Positions 28,801 through 36,713 of a stretch of 64,000 nucleotides of DNA are shown here, piece after piece. The position numbers were made by a program, and so were the translations under genes. The notes under the pieces were generated by a model, which saw only the letters and a program-made list of their open reading frames with translations, was not told the DNA's origin and did not search any database. The DNA is from Janthinobacterium sp. GW456P (GTDB lineage: Bacteria; Pseudomonadota; Gammaproteobacteria; Burkholderiales; Burkholderiaceae_D), in assembly GCF_002127655.1 (NCBI RefSeq), contig NZ_NEHB01000031.1:1-64000 (forward strand). The letters run 5' to 3'. Each line of letters opens with the position of its first letter. The first letter of the stretch is position 1.

Positions 28801-29281
28801 TGAGGATCACGCGCGCGCTGCCGCCCGCCAGCCATGGGTTGCCCTGCACCCAGCCGCCCGTATGCGTCTGCACGTTGCCGCGGCTGTTGTTAAGGATGGC
28901 GCCATTGGCCGTCACGTCGAACTGGCTGTAGGTATTGCGCGACACACCCGCCGCGCTCGGCGTCTGGATATTCACCTGCGTCACGCCATTGGCGCTTTGC
29001 ACCACAGTCGGACGCTGGCGGCCCGGCGCGTTCGGGTCGGCCACGATCTGCCCCATGGCCGGACCGGACACAAAGGCCACCATGCCCAGCGCGCCAAATA
29101 TGGCCAAGGCCAGCGGCCGCAACTTGCCATTGATCCCGCCACCGCCATCGCCCTCAAATACGCCGCTGTCCAGGCCGCCTTCCCCTTTGGCCGCCTTGCC
29201 TTGCGAGGAAGCATTTTCAGCGACGACCATCAATTGGCCACGGCGTTTGTTGAAGATGATGCGGTACAGGTTCTTGTTCAT
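25790..29281 (-). CDS. Filamentous hemagglutinin/CdiA-like TpsA exoprotein, N-terminal segment
   Basis: The secretion end of a giant TpsA protein. Residues 1-24 (MNKNLYRIIFNKRRGQLMVV) are an extended signal-peptide region, the hydrophobic core is at about 55-75, and cleavage is likely near AMGQ. The TPS secretion domain spans about 80-330, with IANPAGV in place of the usual NPNGI-type motif. Imperfect beta-helix repeats (LDNTRGxI, LxAGRKLRLDSGDVDN) fill the rest. The ATG at 29281 follows AGGA by six bases. Translation ends at THIDGG-stop because of a ~65-base deletion in the repeat. If both frameshifts were mended the product would be about 6,800 residues. It lies 83 bases downstream of its partner transporter gene. 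Confidence 0.85.
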   Translation of the reverse strand: MNKNLYRIIFNKRRGQLMVVAENASSQGKAAKGEGGLDSGVFEGDGGGGINGKLRPLALAIFGALGMVAFVSGPAMGQIVADPNAPGRQRPTVVQSANGVTQVNIQTPSAAGVSRNTYSQFDVTANGAILNNSRGNVQTHTGGWVQGNPWLAGGSARVILNEVNSANPSQLRGYVEVAGQRAEVVIANPAGVAVDGGGFINASRVVLTTGTPILNGGNLDGYMVQRGVVSINGRGLDTSLSDYTAILARAAQINGGIWAQELKVVTGTNQIDAAHGVAGAASGAGPALAFALDVAQLGGMYAGKITLIGTEAGLGVRNAGVMAATAGNLVLQSNGWLSNSGNIQSAGAGSQTSIAVTGDVANSGTVYAGGDSQVQAQGNIANSGVIGAQNNVSVQATGAASRIDGTAGSVLAAGLNLDNTLSGSGKLNVSAAESIAVHGTAVAGGDSSLAARQLDLTGAQVSGVNVGLGASAGDLDASRAQVNARERLQLDAAQTVRSDAAQLTGQQLGMNAHDLSNVGGQIMQLGAGDLAIQLPGGLDNTRGVIATNSQALRLQAASLSNQDGTIQHAGTGALEIGAAHINLQRGSIVSNGAMALSGEHVDHRDARTVAGQLSIDAGTLDNRGGSLAQSGQGTTGVQVRGALDNRGGTLESNGALSVQTGNVQNQKGRIVTSGDLAVSTGALDNTEATLAAGRKLRLDSGDVDNTRGQIQALAGDASLSVAKLNNTGGSVFAGGNLATQASEVLNSGNVYAAGSQALQVSGAISNSGVIAAQGDNRIDASRIDSAAGSLLGAGIRADGGLAGSGQLQLTAAQAINAHGQNLAAGKNSMHAAAIDISGSQTGGAAIDLNASAGNVVTDKALVTTTGLLSVTAAGSGQALSNVRGTLSAGQLDIKTGSLDNRSGTLIQTGNGDTTLQGSTLDNTGGRIAVNSARLALQADQLINRDGSIEHAGTADLDIDAARFDDERGKVTGNGLIDIQAETIDHRHAVTSGQQVRVQADTLDNSDGTLQQTGPGQMRVEVSQALDNTRGNIAGNGSVQLQAGVLDNSKGRITSAASASIASKGALKNTDGVVAATADLHVGGVNIDNTRGVLQADNLRLEAVTLLNQQGTVSAATDLTARISGDLNNAGLLYAGRNQQLTVGGLLNNAGSIASVNNTHIDGG

Positions 29282-29364
29282 GACATGTCCTAATGACAAT
29301 CAATTAATGCAATAGAGGGAGAAGAGAACGGCTGGCGGATGGCGGCGTCTCACATCGTTAATTT

Positions 29365-31137
29365 TTAATAGCTGGCGTTCAGGCTGAAACCAGCCGTATG
29401 GCTGGCGGTGCGAAACAGCTCAGGTTTGCGCACGGGCCAGCCGACAAAGGCGTCGTACTGCACGCCCAGCCACTGGCCGCGCAGGCCCACGAAGGCGCCT
29501 GTCAGGTTGCGCGCAATCAGCCATTCGGCGGATGGCCCGGCCACTTCGCCATGGTCGACACCCGCATATGCTTCCTGGCCGCTGCTGCCCAGCGGCATGC
29601 CGACTTCATTGCGCAGCAGCCAGCCGCGCTCGGCCGACAGGCTGCTTTCGCCGTCATAGCCGCGCACCGTGTAGCGCCCGCCGATGGCGAAGCGGTCTTG
29701 CGGCACCAGCGGCGTGCGGTTGTGCTGCATGCGCCAGTTGCCCGAATAGCGCAGCGGCTGGCCGGCGACCTGGAACGGTGCGGACAGGGCCGCGTCGGCC
29801 AGGAGCAGCTTGAAACGCGAGGTGCCTTCGCCGAACGCTTCCTCGGGCGCCGCCAGCGCATGCATCGCGCCCGTGCCGCGCCGGTATTGCAGGTTCAGGT
29901 CCAGGGTCGCCTGGCCCAGGAATTCGCGATGACCGATACCCAGTTCCCAGCCCGCCATGCGGCGGCGCTGCACTTCCACTTCCGTATCGTCGATAAAGTT
30001 TTGCGCGGCGCGCTGCCAGCCGCGCAGGGACACCGTCGTCTTGCGCGACGCGTCGCGGTACACCTGGCGCGAGAGTTTCACTTCGCGATTCTGGCTGGCG
30101 CCGCTGTAGTTGTAGTCCTGACTGATGCCGGCCACGGACTGGTGGTAATGGCTGTCGCTCACCGTAAAAGCCAGCAGCCAGTAGGCGTAGGGAATCGAAT
30201 AGTGGGCCACCATGCCGCCCGTGCCGCGCGGGCCGTTGCGGTCGCGGTCGACGTTCTGGTTCAGGCTCAAATAAAACAAGTCGTTCAGGGTCAGCCAATG
30301 GTCATACGACAGGGTCAGGCTGCCCTGCAGTTTTCCTGTCGAGCGCGAGCCGCCATCGTCGAGGCCCAGCGCCAGGCGGAACGGCAAGCCTTGCTTCCAC
30401 TGGATCTGCAAGTCGCTCTCGCCCGGCTTGGCGTTGCCGCCCTCAGCCGGCATGATCTGGATATCGGCTTCGGCCGTCGGCACGCGCTTGAAATTCTCCA
30501 GCGCCTGTTCCGTGTCGCGCACATTGAGCAAGTCGCCCGGCCGCGCCGGCACGGCGTTCCACCAGGTGGCGCGCGGATTGGTGCCCGGCGCAAAGCCGAT
30601 CTGACGGATGCGCCCAGGTATCACGCTCAAGGCCAGGGTGCCACGGCTCAAGTCCTGCGGCTCGGCCAGCACGCGCGTGGTGACATAGCCGCGCGCGATG
30701 ATGGCGTTTTGCATGCGCCCCATCAGCACATTGATGGCCTGCGTCCCCAGGCAGCGCCCCAGCGGAGAATCAGGCGCGCCCAGCTCATCGCGACTGGTGG
30801 CATCCAATGCCCACTGGAACTGCGCGGCATCCGTGCCCCGCAATTCCAGGTGATCGATGGTAAAGCATGGCGCTTCACCTGCCGGCAAGCGGTTGGCGGA
30901 GGCGGCTGCGGGCGCGTCGAGCAGGCGCACGTCGGGCTGGCGCTCCTGCTGCTGGCGCAGGAGGCGCTCGCGTTCTTGCTGGCGTATCAGTTCTTGGCTG
31001 GCATCGTCGCGCTGGCTCAGGCCAGGCGGATTGGAAAGGGGCGGCGCGATGTCGGGACGGGTCTGCGCGGACACGGCGGCACAAAGCGTGCCGCTAAACA
31101 AAAATACACCGCACCATGGCGTCAAGCGCAGGTGCAT
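29365..31137 (-). CDS. TpsB outer-membrane transporter, FhaC/ShlB family
   Basis: A 590-residue partner transporter for the hemagglutinin. It has a signal peptide (to about residue 24, AVSAQ), a Gln/Arg-rich linker helix (residues 45-70) as in ShlB-type transporters, POTRA domains at about 90-230 (FTIDHLELRG, then PGRIRQIGF), and a 16-strand barrel. VRGY at 491-494 is the conserved motif of the loop that folds into the pore, and the protein ends in aromatic ASY. The length is normal. It probably forms a two-gene operon with the exoprotein. The AT-rich region upstream (31140-31260) should hold the promoter. Confidence 0.9.
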   Translation of the reverse strand: MHLRLTPWCGVFLFSGTLCAAVSAQTRPDIAPPLSNPPGLSQRDDASQELIRQQERERLLRQQQERQPDVRLLDAPAAASANRLPAGEAPCFTIDHLELRGTDAAQFQWALDATSRDELGAPDSPLGRCLGTQAINVLMGRMQNAIIARGYVTTRVLAEPQDLSRGTLALSVIPGRIRQIGFAPGTNPRATWWNAVPARPGDLLNVRDTEQALENFKRVPTAEADIQIMPAEGGNAKPGESDLQIQWKQGLPFRLALGLDDGGSRSTGKLQGSLTLSYDHWLTLNDLFYLSLNQNVDRDRNGPRGTGGMVAHYSIPYAYWLLAFTVSDSHYHQSVAGISQDYNYSGASQNREVKLSRQVYRDASRKTTVSLRGWQRAAQNFIDDTEVEVQRRRMAGWELGIGHREFLGQATLDLNLQYRRGTGAMHALAAPEEAFGEGTSRFKLLLADAALSAPFQVAGQPLRYSGNWRMQHNRTPLVPQDRFAIGGRYTVRGYDGESSLSAERGWLLRNEVGMPLGSSGQEAYAGVDHGEVAGPSAEWLIARNLTGAFVGLRGQWLGVQYDAFVGWPVRKPELFRTASHTAGFSLNASY

Positions 31138-31639
31138 ATGTTGCCTTACGTAATTATTTTCTTAAGTAGATTATAAAATAATTATTTCCACATGGCAATT
31201 TTATTTATTTCTTGAGAACTTTACTTCTTTGGTAACTGTCATTCAACTATCCAATTACCACTAGTAAAACAGGTGAGCAGGCGATGGTGATGCGTACCGT
31301 ATTAACATAACCAAGATTGCGTCAGAATGCCCCCGGCCTCCCAACCGTCTTGATCGGCAAGCTAGGCATCCAGCGCATGCAGCGGGACAAGGCCAGGGTC
31401 GTGTAAGATTTACCAAGCTGACCACGCCCCACTTTCGCCAGTCAGGCCATTCACCTTGCCACCCTCTTCGTGGGTCCTCCGGCATGGGCTACCCACCGGC
31501 GACGTATGGCTGGCAAAAGGATTGCTTAGGCCACGCACAGGAGTCGGGTAGCACGGTCAGCATCATGTGTAAACTCGCCGGGATTCTCCCTGGCTTCAAC
31601 CAAGGTAACAATGCAACAAGATGATCAGCAGCACCTAAC
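31138..31639. other. Intergenic region with no supported gene
   Basis: The first ~120 bases are strongly AT-rich (runs such as AATTATTTTC and TTATAAAATAATTATT) and probably carry the fhaC promoter. From about 31260 the base composition returns to the GC-rich norm, and fragments look like decayed coding sequence. The longest frame (31261-31485, minus) has no ribosome binding site and no recognisable motif. Confidence 0.5.
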
Positions 31640-32219
31640 ATGAGCCATCCCTGAACGTCAGATCAGGGCCACCTACGACGTATCGACCATCCGTGTCTAT
31701 CAAGCCTATCCGGATGCGATCGCGGATGGAGCATTGACGAACGGCACATTTACTTCGCCCCCGTTCAAGATGGAACGCATGACCTGGATTAAACCGTCTT
31801 TCTTATGGATGATGTATCGCGCGGGCTGGGGATTCAAAGACGCTGGTCAGCAACGCATACTGGCGATCGATATCAGCAGAGCGGGATTTGAATGGGCACT
31901 GGAGCACGGTTGCCTAAGCCACGCGGATGCATCCATGAGCAAGGAGGAATGGTCGGCGAGGAAAGAGGCATCGCCCGTGCGCATCCAATGGGACCCGGAG
32001 CGGGATCTGCTGTTGCGGCCGCAAGCTCACAGAGCCATTCAGATCGGCCTCAGCAAAAAGGCGGTAGAACTTTACGTACATCAATGGATAACCAGGGTGG
32101 CGGATGTGACGCCGCTGGCCCACGCAATCCATGCGCTGCTCGCCCAAGAAAAGTTTGAGGAAGCAAAGCACATGCTTCCGCAAGAAAAACCGTATTCGTC
32201 AGTATTTCATCCACCCTGA
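31640..32219 (+). pseudogene. DUF4291-family protein, 5' frameshift
   Basis: The frame downstream of 31650 reads ERQIRATYDVSTIRVYQAY, then MTWIKPSFLWMMYRAGW, AIDISRAGFEWALEHGCLSH and WDPERDLLLRP, the full signature run of DUF4291 through to the C-terminus (total about 190 residues, normal length). The only plausible start, ATG AGC CAT CC at 31640, is out of frame by one base with this run. Translation from the annotated-looking TTG at 31734 would lose the first conserved block. The family's function is unknown. It is either a pseudogene or carries a single-base sequencing error. Confidence 0.7.
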
Positions 32220-32320
32220 ACCCTGATATTCAGGAACTCAGGGCGAGGTCAAGCAAGATAGCCCATGCAACGCAGGCCGCCTCTTGGCGAGCTCAACTGC
32301 ACCCGGATCCCTCCCCTGCG

Positions 32321-32365
32321 CGGGGCAGGGTCAGCTCCGGCATTCGTACACGATCTCGACATTGG
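32321..32365 (-). repeat. REP-like end with RAYT 3' scrap, inverted
   Basis: CGGGGCAGGGTCAGCTCCGG followed by CATTCGTACACGATCTC is the reverse complement of the RAYT 3' end and REP core found at 35935-35970. It lies in the non-coding gap between the DUF4291 and XRE genes (32220-32543), which otherwise shows no gene. Confidence 0.55.
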
Positions 32366-32543
32366 CCGTATCGACCGGAAGGAAGACAAAACAAGGGAGG
32401 CCGCCATGCCGCTCCCGGGCGGTAAAATCATTGCTGTTGTCCAGGTTGTGACTGGCAAAACGCTCTCGTTCCTTTCATCACTGTGGAGACGGCTGCGTCG
32501 CAGCCGGTCATTCACGAACGTTGTATATCGAAAGGCAATATGT

Positions 32544-32981
32544 ATGTCTGGCAACACCCATATTTCTGAGCGCCTCAAAAGCTGCCGCGAGAATCTGCAT
32601 ATCTCACAAGTGCAGCTTGCCGAACGGGCGGGCATCAATCCCACGCAACTGTATCGCTATGAATCAGGCAAAGCCAAACTGCTTATGGACGCGGCAGAGA
32701 AGATTGCCGCGGCCCTCGGCGTCAGCACCGCCTGGCTTGTGCATGGGACATTGCCCATCGCCAGAGGGGCGCAAATCGACCCGCCAGTGCCGGCCGGAGG
32801 GGCGCTAATCCTGCATTGTCTGGAACTTCCCCCCGCGCTTGCCGCCGCCGTGACGCACCTGTCCATGCAAAATGGCAGCACCGTCGAAATAGCGCTGCTG
32901 GACCTCGCGCGTCAAGGCCTCGATGCCATCCAAAAAAAAGCCTTGGATTGCGCCGAGGCCGCAAGCAAGAGCGAGAAATAG
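32544..32981 (+). CDS. XRE-family transcriptional regulator
   Basis: A 145-residue protein with an N-terminal helix-turn-helix at about residues 8-62: ISERLKSCRENLHISQVQLAERAGI with NPTQLYRYESGKAKLL and then a class-typical ALGVSTAWLVHG. The C-terminal 75 residues form a helical region of unknown role, possibly for dimerisation. The ATG at 32544 is chosen because the conserved domain begins just after it, although the frame is open from further upstream. It stands alone; its target is unknown. Phage- or island-borne regulators often have this size and layout. Confidence 0.8.
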   Translation: MSGNTHISERLKSCRENLHISQVQLAERAGINPTQLYRYESGKAKLLMDAAEKIAAALGVSTAWLVHGTLPIARGAQIDPPVPAGGALILHCLELPPALAAAVTHLSMQNGSTVEIALLDLARQGLDAIQKKALDCAEAASKSEK

Positions 32982-33050
32982 CCGAATCACTGCCTTGCTG
33001 AAAAATCGCGGTAGATGGAGTGGTGCACCTCTCGCGGAAATACCCGGAGC

Positions 33051-33146
33051 GTGATTCATGCGCTGACCTGTGTAGTCAAAAAACTGCCTGATGGCTGGGT
33101 GGCGTCATTGACCTGGGATCGCGGTGCAGACGTCAATGCAAGTATT
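33051..33146 (+). pseudogene. Fragment of an IS30-type transposase
   Basis: The short reading LPDGWVASLTWDRGADVNA resembles the IS30 DDE block in which LTWDRG carries a catalytic Asp, but neither the upstream nor the downstream catalytic region is present. Only about 30 codons remain, joined to unrelated sequence on both sides. Confidence 0.5.
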
Positions 33147-33183
33147 TCCGTGGCGCGACGGATCAAGCGCACGCACATCAAAA

Positions 33184-33228
33184 AAATGGCCATTGATAAT
33201 TCTTTTTGAATTATCAACGGCCATCAAT
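33184..33228 (-). terminator. Hairpin matching the guaA-type terminator at the left repeat
   Basis: The stem TGGCCATTGATAATTC / GAATTATCAACGGCCA with a T5 loop is flanked by AAAAAA on the left and ATTTTT on the right. Its place relative to the TIERE-stop codons is the same as in the left repeat. Confidence 0.65.
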
Positions 33229-33373
33229 TTTTCACTTTAAATCAAGCAGTTAAAGCGAACCCATCACTCCCTCTCGATTGTCAATGAAGTTGCAATATAC
33301 TTGATTTTTCAATGTTTTCCACGTTACTCAATTACCGATACCATCAAAAATACCCTCATCGCCAAAATCCGTT

Positions 33374-33735
33374 ATTGCGGGTTTGTCGCCGGCGGAGATG
33401 GGAGAGGAAAGTCCACTCACTCACCCCCGCCAGCAGATTCTTCTGAGCGATGATGCCTTCGTTTCGGCACATCAGCAATCACAGCGGTCCAATGCATTCA
33501 AAGATGCGCCAAGGCGGCAGCGTCGCGCAGTCACACCGTCACTCGCGCAATATCAGGCCCGCTATAGCGACAGAGACGAGGAAATGGCACGCGCCTATCT
33601 CTCAACCGCTTTTACCATGTCCCATATCGCCGCCGCTTTTCACGTCTCAAGCAGGACAGTCAGTCGGGACATATCGGCATTTGATGAAGGGCAACTTGCT
33701 GCAGATCGAGACGACCAAAGCTGAGATCGTGTACA
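33374..33735 (+). pseudogene. 3' remnant of a RAYT gene in the right repeat
   Basis: It starts at GGGTTTGTCG, corresponding to the middle of the transposase at 35070-35932. After frame changes it reads VSAHQQSQRSNAFKDAP and then ALAQYQARYSDRDEEMARAYL and FHVSSRTVSRDISAF. Only the C-terminal, probably DNA-binding, half is present. Confidence 0.7.
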
Positions 33736-33791
33736 AATGGCGGACTAGCTCAACCTGACCCCGGCCTCCCAAATCTATTCCAGCCATTCTT

Positions 33792-34271
33792 TTATCTCGC
33801 CCTATTAAACCAACCGCTTTCTATCAGCTTTTCCCTATAGACTGCATCCGCAAAAAAATTCGAGTTTACATCCAATGAATCAATAGCAGAAATATATTCT
33901 TCAGGCGGATAATATTTATGGACTTCAATCAAGTGTATTATTTCAATGGGTGATGCATAAATGCATTTCTCAGAAGGAATCCAAACCTCCGCACTTGGCA
34001 ACACTTTACCATTTTCGTCCAACAATTCCAATTCTCCGCAACTCTGACAAATCGGCGATTCACGAAGCGGATCAACTAGAGGTTGAAATGTACTAGTGCC
34101 ACTAACCACTAATTTCAGCTTTCGAAGTGTCGACGTAGGCACATCCCCAACTGGGAATTTCTCAAAAATATTTAACCAGCCTACATTTCTTACTCCATCC
34201 ATAACAAATGGAGAAATTTGATACGTATAACTTGTCAAATCATAAAAATATTTGATTTCAGTCAATTTCAT
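33792..34271 (-). CDS. Orphan hypothetical protein, AT-rich
   Basis: A 159-residue cytosolic protein starting MKLTEIKYFYDL. It contains ICQSCGELELLDENG (a CxxC pair) and a Pro/Tyr-rich C-terminal half. No family is recognised. It is far more AT-rich than the surroundings and lies among RAYT and toxin debris, following another AT-rich frame. A role as an orphan immunity protein is possible by context, without direct evidence. Confidence 0.5.
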   Translation of the reverse strand: MKLTEIKYFYDLTSYTYQISPFVMDGVRNVGWLNIFEKFPVGDVPTSTLRKLKLVVSGTSTFQPLVDPLRESPICQSCGELELLDENGKVLPSAEVWIPSEKCIYASPIEIIHLIEVHKYYPPEEYISAIDSLDVNSNFFADAVYREKLIESGWFNRAR

Positions 34272-34302
34272 TTCCTAGGAATAAACGGAACAACTTGGCC
34301 AA

Positions 34303-34599
34303 TCAATAACTTCTATGATAATTAGTTAATGTTCCATCAATGATATTGAACTGAGCAGATTTTTCCTCCCATTCAGAATCAGTCTCAAAACCAATGCCCA
34401 CACTTACAATTCCATTACTTTCCGATACTGAAGTGAATTGCGAACATTTCCCAAGAGATGGGGCTTTAAATGCCCGTTGAAGAATACCTTCATATGAATA
34501 CAAAAGAAGATTTGATGAGCCAAACTCATCAAATCTACCAACAATTGCGATCAAGCTTTTACTCTTCAAGTTGGCAACCCCAAGCGGAGGCATCTTCAT
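34303..34599 (-). CDS. Hypothetical protein, perhaps 5'-truncated
   Basis: Ninety-eight residues from the first ATG (MKMPPLGVANLKSK), but the open frame continues upstream to about 34695 with protein-like sequence (ILKIDWSIWDNN, VLWGFNANSIRVE) and no start codon. The present gene may therefore be a truncated remnant. It is AT-rich and cytosolic in character, 31 bases before the gene at 33792-34271. The family is unknown; an immunity-like role is only a contextual guess. Confidence 0.4.
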   Translation of the reverse strand: MKMPPLGVANLKSKSLIAIVGRFDEFGSSNLLLYSYEGILQRAFKAPSLGKCSQFTSVSESNGIVSVGIGFETDSEWEEKSAQFNIIDGTLTNYHRSY

Positions 34600-34718
34600 T
34601 TCAACTCTAATACTATTAGCATTGAAACCCCATAAAACAGTGGAATTATTATCCCAAATCGACCAATCTATTTTTAAAATATCACGCCCTTTAGATTATA
34701 ACTCCAACAATCCGGCAA

Positions 34719-34985
34719 TTACACAGGTGGACCAATGGGCTTCAAATAATTCGTTCTTACATTCCACTTCATATCCAATTCAATCTGCAATATACTCTTA
34801 TCACCGGGGAGAAGACGACCAGTCATTTGATCAATCTGAGGACCTATCGGCCCTTCAAATGAATTAAATTTATTTATAACCTCATAACACTGCTTAAAAG
34901 AAATATCTGGCTTAAACTCCTCTGCTATAGCAGGTTGATTACGCGCAAACGATTTAACAGTGTGGAACGGGGTCAGGTCCGCCAT
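34719..34985 (-). CDS. Small ORF started inside a REP element; possible toxin-tail remnant
   Basis: Eighty-eight codons, of which the first ten (MADLTPFHTV) come from the REP element at 34967-34985. The rest (FKPDISFKQCYEVINKF, ending LKPIGPPV) is probably the 3' end of a lost larger gene. On the minus strand it precedes two small AT-rich genes, as a toxin tip would precede immunity genes. It is probably not expressed as such. Confidence 0.3.
   Translation of the reverse strand: MADLTPFHTVKSFARNQPAIAEEFKPDISFKQCYEVINKFNSFEGPIGPQIDQMTGRLLPGDKSILQIELDMKWNVRTNYLKPIGPPV
34967..34985 (-). repeat. REP-like element upstream of the broken RAYT gene
   Basis: ACGGGGTCAGGTCCGCCAT is the inverse of the REP core found after the RAYT gene (35953-35972). 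The transposase pseudogene is thus bracketed by inverted REP sequences, the usual arrangement for RAYT loci. Confidence 0.6.
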
Positions 34986-35069
34986 TCAGACACAAACTCA
35001 GCCATGCCGATGTCTAAACCTGTACGCAGCCTCAATGCCAATGCACATTGCTCAGGTACCGTCTACCGC

Positions 35070-35932
35070 ATGACGCGACCAATTAGACTTGAGTTCGCCG
35101 GTGCCCTTTGCCACGTTACTTCGCGCGGCGACCAGCGTGGCACCATTTACGGGATGGTACCGATCGCCTTGCTTGGCAGGAAGTATTGGCACGGGCGTGT
35201 GAACGATATCATTTTGTCGTGCACAGTTTTTGCCAAATGAGCAATCATTATCACCCACTCGTTTAAACGGTCGATGCGAATCTGTCCCAAGGTATGCGCC
35301 AACTGAATGGCATTTATACCCAGTATTTCAACCGACGCCATAACCTTGTCGGGCAGGTATTGCAAAGCCGCTACAAAGCCATCTTGGTGCAGAAAGAAAA
35401 CTATCTGTTGGAATTGGCCCGCTACATCATCTTGAATCCAGTCCGGGCGCCCCTGGTGGCATCACCCGATGACTGGTACTGGAGCAGCCATCACTACTTT
35501 TTGAACAATTTAGTGCCTCCATGCTGGTTGACGCGGGACTGGCTCTTGAGCCAGTTTGGCGCCACACGCGACGAGGCGGTCGCCAACTATTATCGGTTTG
35601 TCGCGGCCGGTATGGGTGAAACTACTCCGCTCGCCCACACCTGCCACCAAGTGCTACTGGGCGATGACACCTTCGTTTCAGCACATCAGCAATCGCAGCG
35701 ATCCAATGCATTCAAAGATGCGCCAAGGCAGCAACGCCGCGCAGTCACACTGTCACTCACGCAAAATCAAGCCCGCTATAGCGACAGAGGCGAAGCAATG
35801 GCACGCGCTTATCTGTCAACCGCGTTTACCATGTCCCATATTGCCGCCGCTTTTCACGTCTCGAGCAGGACAGTCAGTCGAGCCGTATCGACATTTAGTA
35901 AGACGCAACCTGCTGCAGATCGAGACGACTAA
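35070..35932 (+). pseudogene. REP-associated tyrosine transposase (RAYT), disrupted
   Basis: The N-terminal part reads MTRPIRLEFAGALCHVTSRG, then loses frame near 35155 (one base short after GTIY). In the second frame it continues LAWQEVLARACERYHFVVHS and the HUH-type motif MSNHYHPLV before a TAA stop where relatives have a Gln or Glu codon. It then resumes with LSQGMRQLNGIYTQ..FNRRH and the catalytic-Tyr region to a C-terminal helix-turn-helix (SHIAAAFHVSSRTVSRAV). At least one frameshift and one nonsense change make it inactive. It is the only near-full-length copy; its 3' end recurs at 7.8, 8.2, 33.4 and 62.1 kb. Confidence 0.8.
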
Positions 35933-35952
35933 GGCTGAGATCCTGTACGAAT

Positions 35953-35972
35953 GCCGGACCTGACCCCGGCCG
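35953..35972 (+). repeat. REP core after the RAYT gene
   Basis: GCCGGACCTGACCCCGGCCG contains the GGACCTGACCCCGG core also seen at 8162, 8304, 33755, 62181 and 62592, and inverted at 32321 and 34967. The tail GTGTACGAATG precedes it in most copies. Confidence 0.6.
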
Positions 35973-36440
35973 GTTGCTGAAGCCAATCGTGAACCGCAGG
36001 CATGCTTGCATGTACCGTCGGCACGACCACCACTATTATTACATGGTCCCAGCCTTGCAGAACTTGAATCCGAAGTAAGTGCTATTCATGCCCGGAGCAC
36101 CGACGCCGCTGGTCGGCGCATGCGTAAGGATGCTTCAGTGATGCTGGCCGGTGTTGCCTCCTATCCACGCGACGGTACTGAATACGACTACTGGAAGAAA
36201 GCCTCCGTCGCATGGCTACAACTCGAATTCGGGGATGGTCTTCGTACCGTGGTCGAGCACACCGATGAGGCTCACCCACATTTGCATTTCTACGTCGTAA
36301 ATCCCGTCGGCGGTATGTGAAGGATATTCATCCCGGCTTTCGTTCAACAAAGGGCGCACAAACGCCTAAGGAGCAACATTTTACCTACAACACAGCGATG
36401 CGCGCATTTCAAGATCGATTCTGGGAGCACGTGGCGGGTC
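35972..36440 (+). pseudogene. MobV/Pre-like plasmid relaxase fragment, frameshifted
   Basis: The frame reads VAEANREPQACLHVPSARPP.., RRMRKDASVMLAGVASYP and VVEHTDEAHPHLHFYVVNP, the last being the metal-binding HxDExxPHxH region of MobV-type relaxases. A one-base slip at about 36318 (GGTATGTGAAGG) moves the continuation KDIHPGF..FQDRFWEHVAGLSGLAKT to another frame. It is truncated at both ends: the REP element precedes it, and a minus-strand RHS fragment abuts its 3' side at about 36445. It records past plasmid or ICE DNA. Confidence 0.65.
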
Positions 36441-36444
36441 TTTC

Positions 36445-36712
36445 GGGCCTTGCCAAAACACTGGCACCAATCAGCGCAGCTTCGCCATACTCTCCTTTTT
36501 GCACAGAACGTGTGGCGTCGACTGTAGCCTGATATGGGTCGACAGCCTTAAGCGTATCAAAGTCGCCATCTGCGGCTAGACTTGGACCGATTAGGGGGAT
36601 TGCACCAAGCATTCCTCTTCGAGTCTGTTTGAAAAGATTGTCAGCTCGATCAAGAAGACTTGGCGTGTTTGCCGAATCAAAGTCGGCCGATATTTCCTGA
36701 TTTGCGACCTTA
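36445..36712 (-). pseudogene. Truncated RHS toxin-tip linker, third cassette
   Basis: The open minus-strand frame (VAKVANQEISADFDSANT, then MLGAIPLIGPSLAADGDFDT and EYGEAALIGASVLA) resembles the linker found between RHS cores and their variable toxins. It has no start codon and is cut off by the relaxase fragment. DSANTP at its head matches the DSANTN at the head of the zincin cassette (37630), suggesting that cassettes recombine at a shared short sequence. Confidence 0.5.
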
Positions 36713-36713
36713 G

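Larger units (their letters stand above)
33184..33765 (+). repeat. Right copy of the ~0.55-kb imperfect direct repeat
   Basis: Same order as 7606-8177: hairpin; minus-strand TSLTIERE-stop (TIERE-stop 33264-33281, where the left copy has the canonical TIEWE); TACCATCAAAAATACCCTC (33339-33357); RAYT 3' fragment; REP core. The divergence at many positions shows that the duplication is old or that one copy came with an incoming element. Confidence 0.6.

Noticed and set aside
29398-31176. 592-codon plus-strand frame opposite the TpsB transporter
   Set aside because: The minus strand has complete TpsB motifs and a signal peptide; the plus frame is Ala/Arg/His-rich with no recognisable domain.
31261-31485. 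74-codon minus-strand frame upstream of the TpsB gene
   Set aside because: No ribosome binding site, no start context and no protein-like motif; the region seems to be decayed intergenic DNA.
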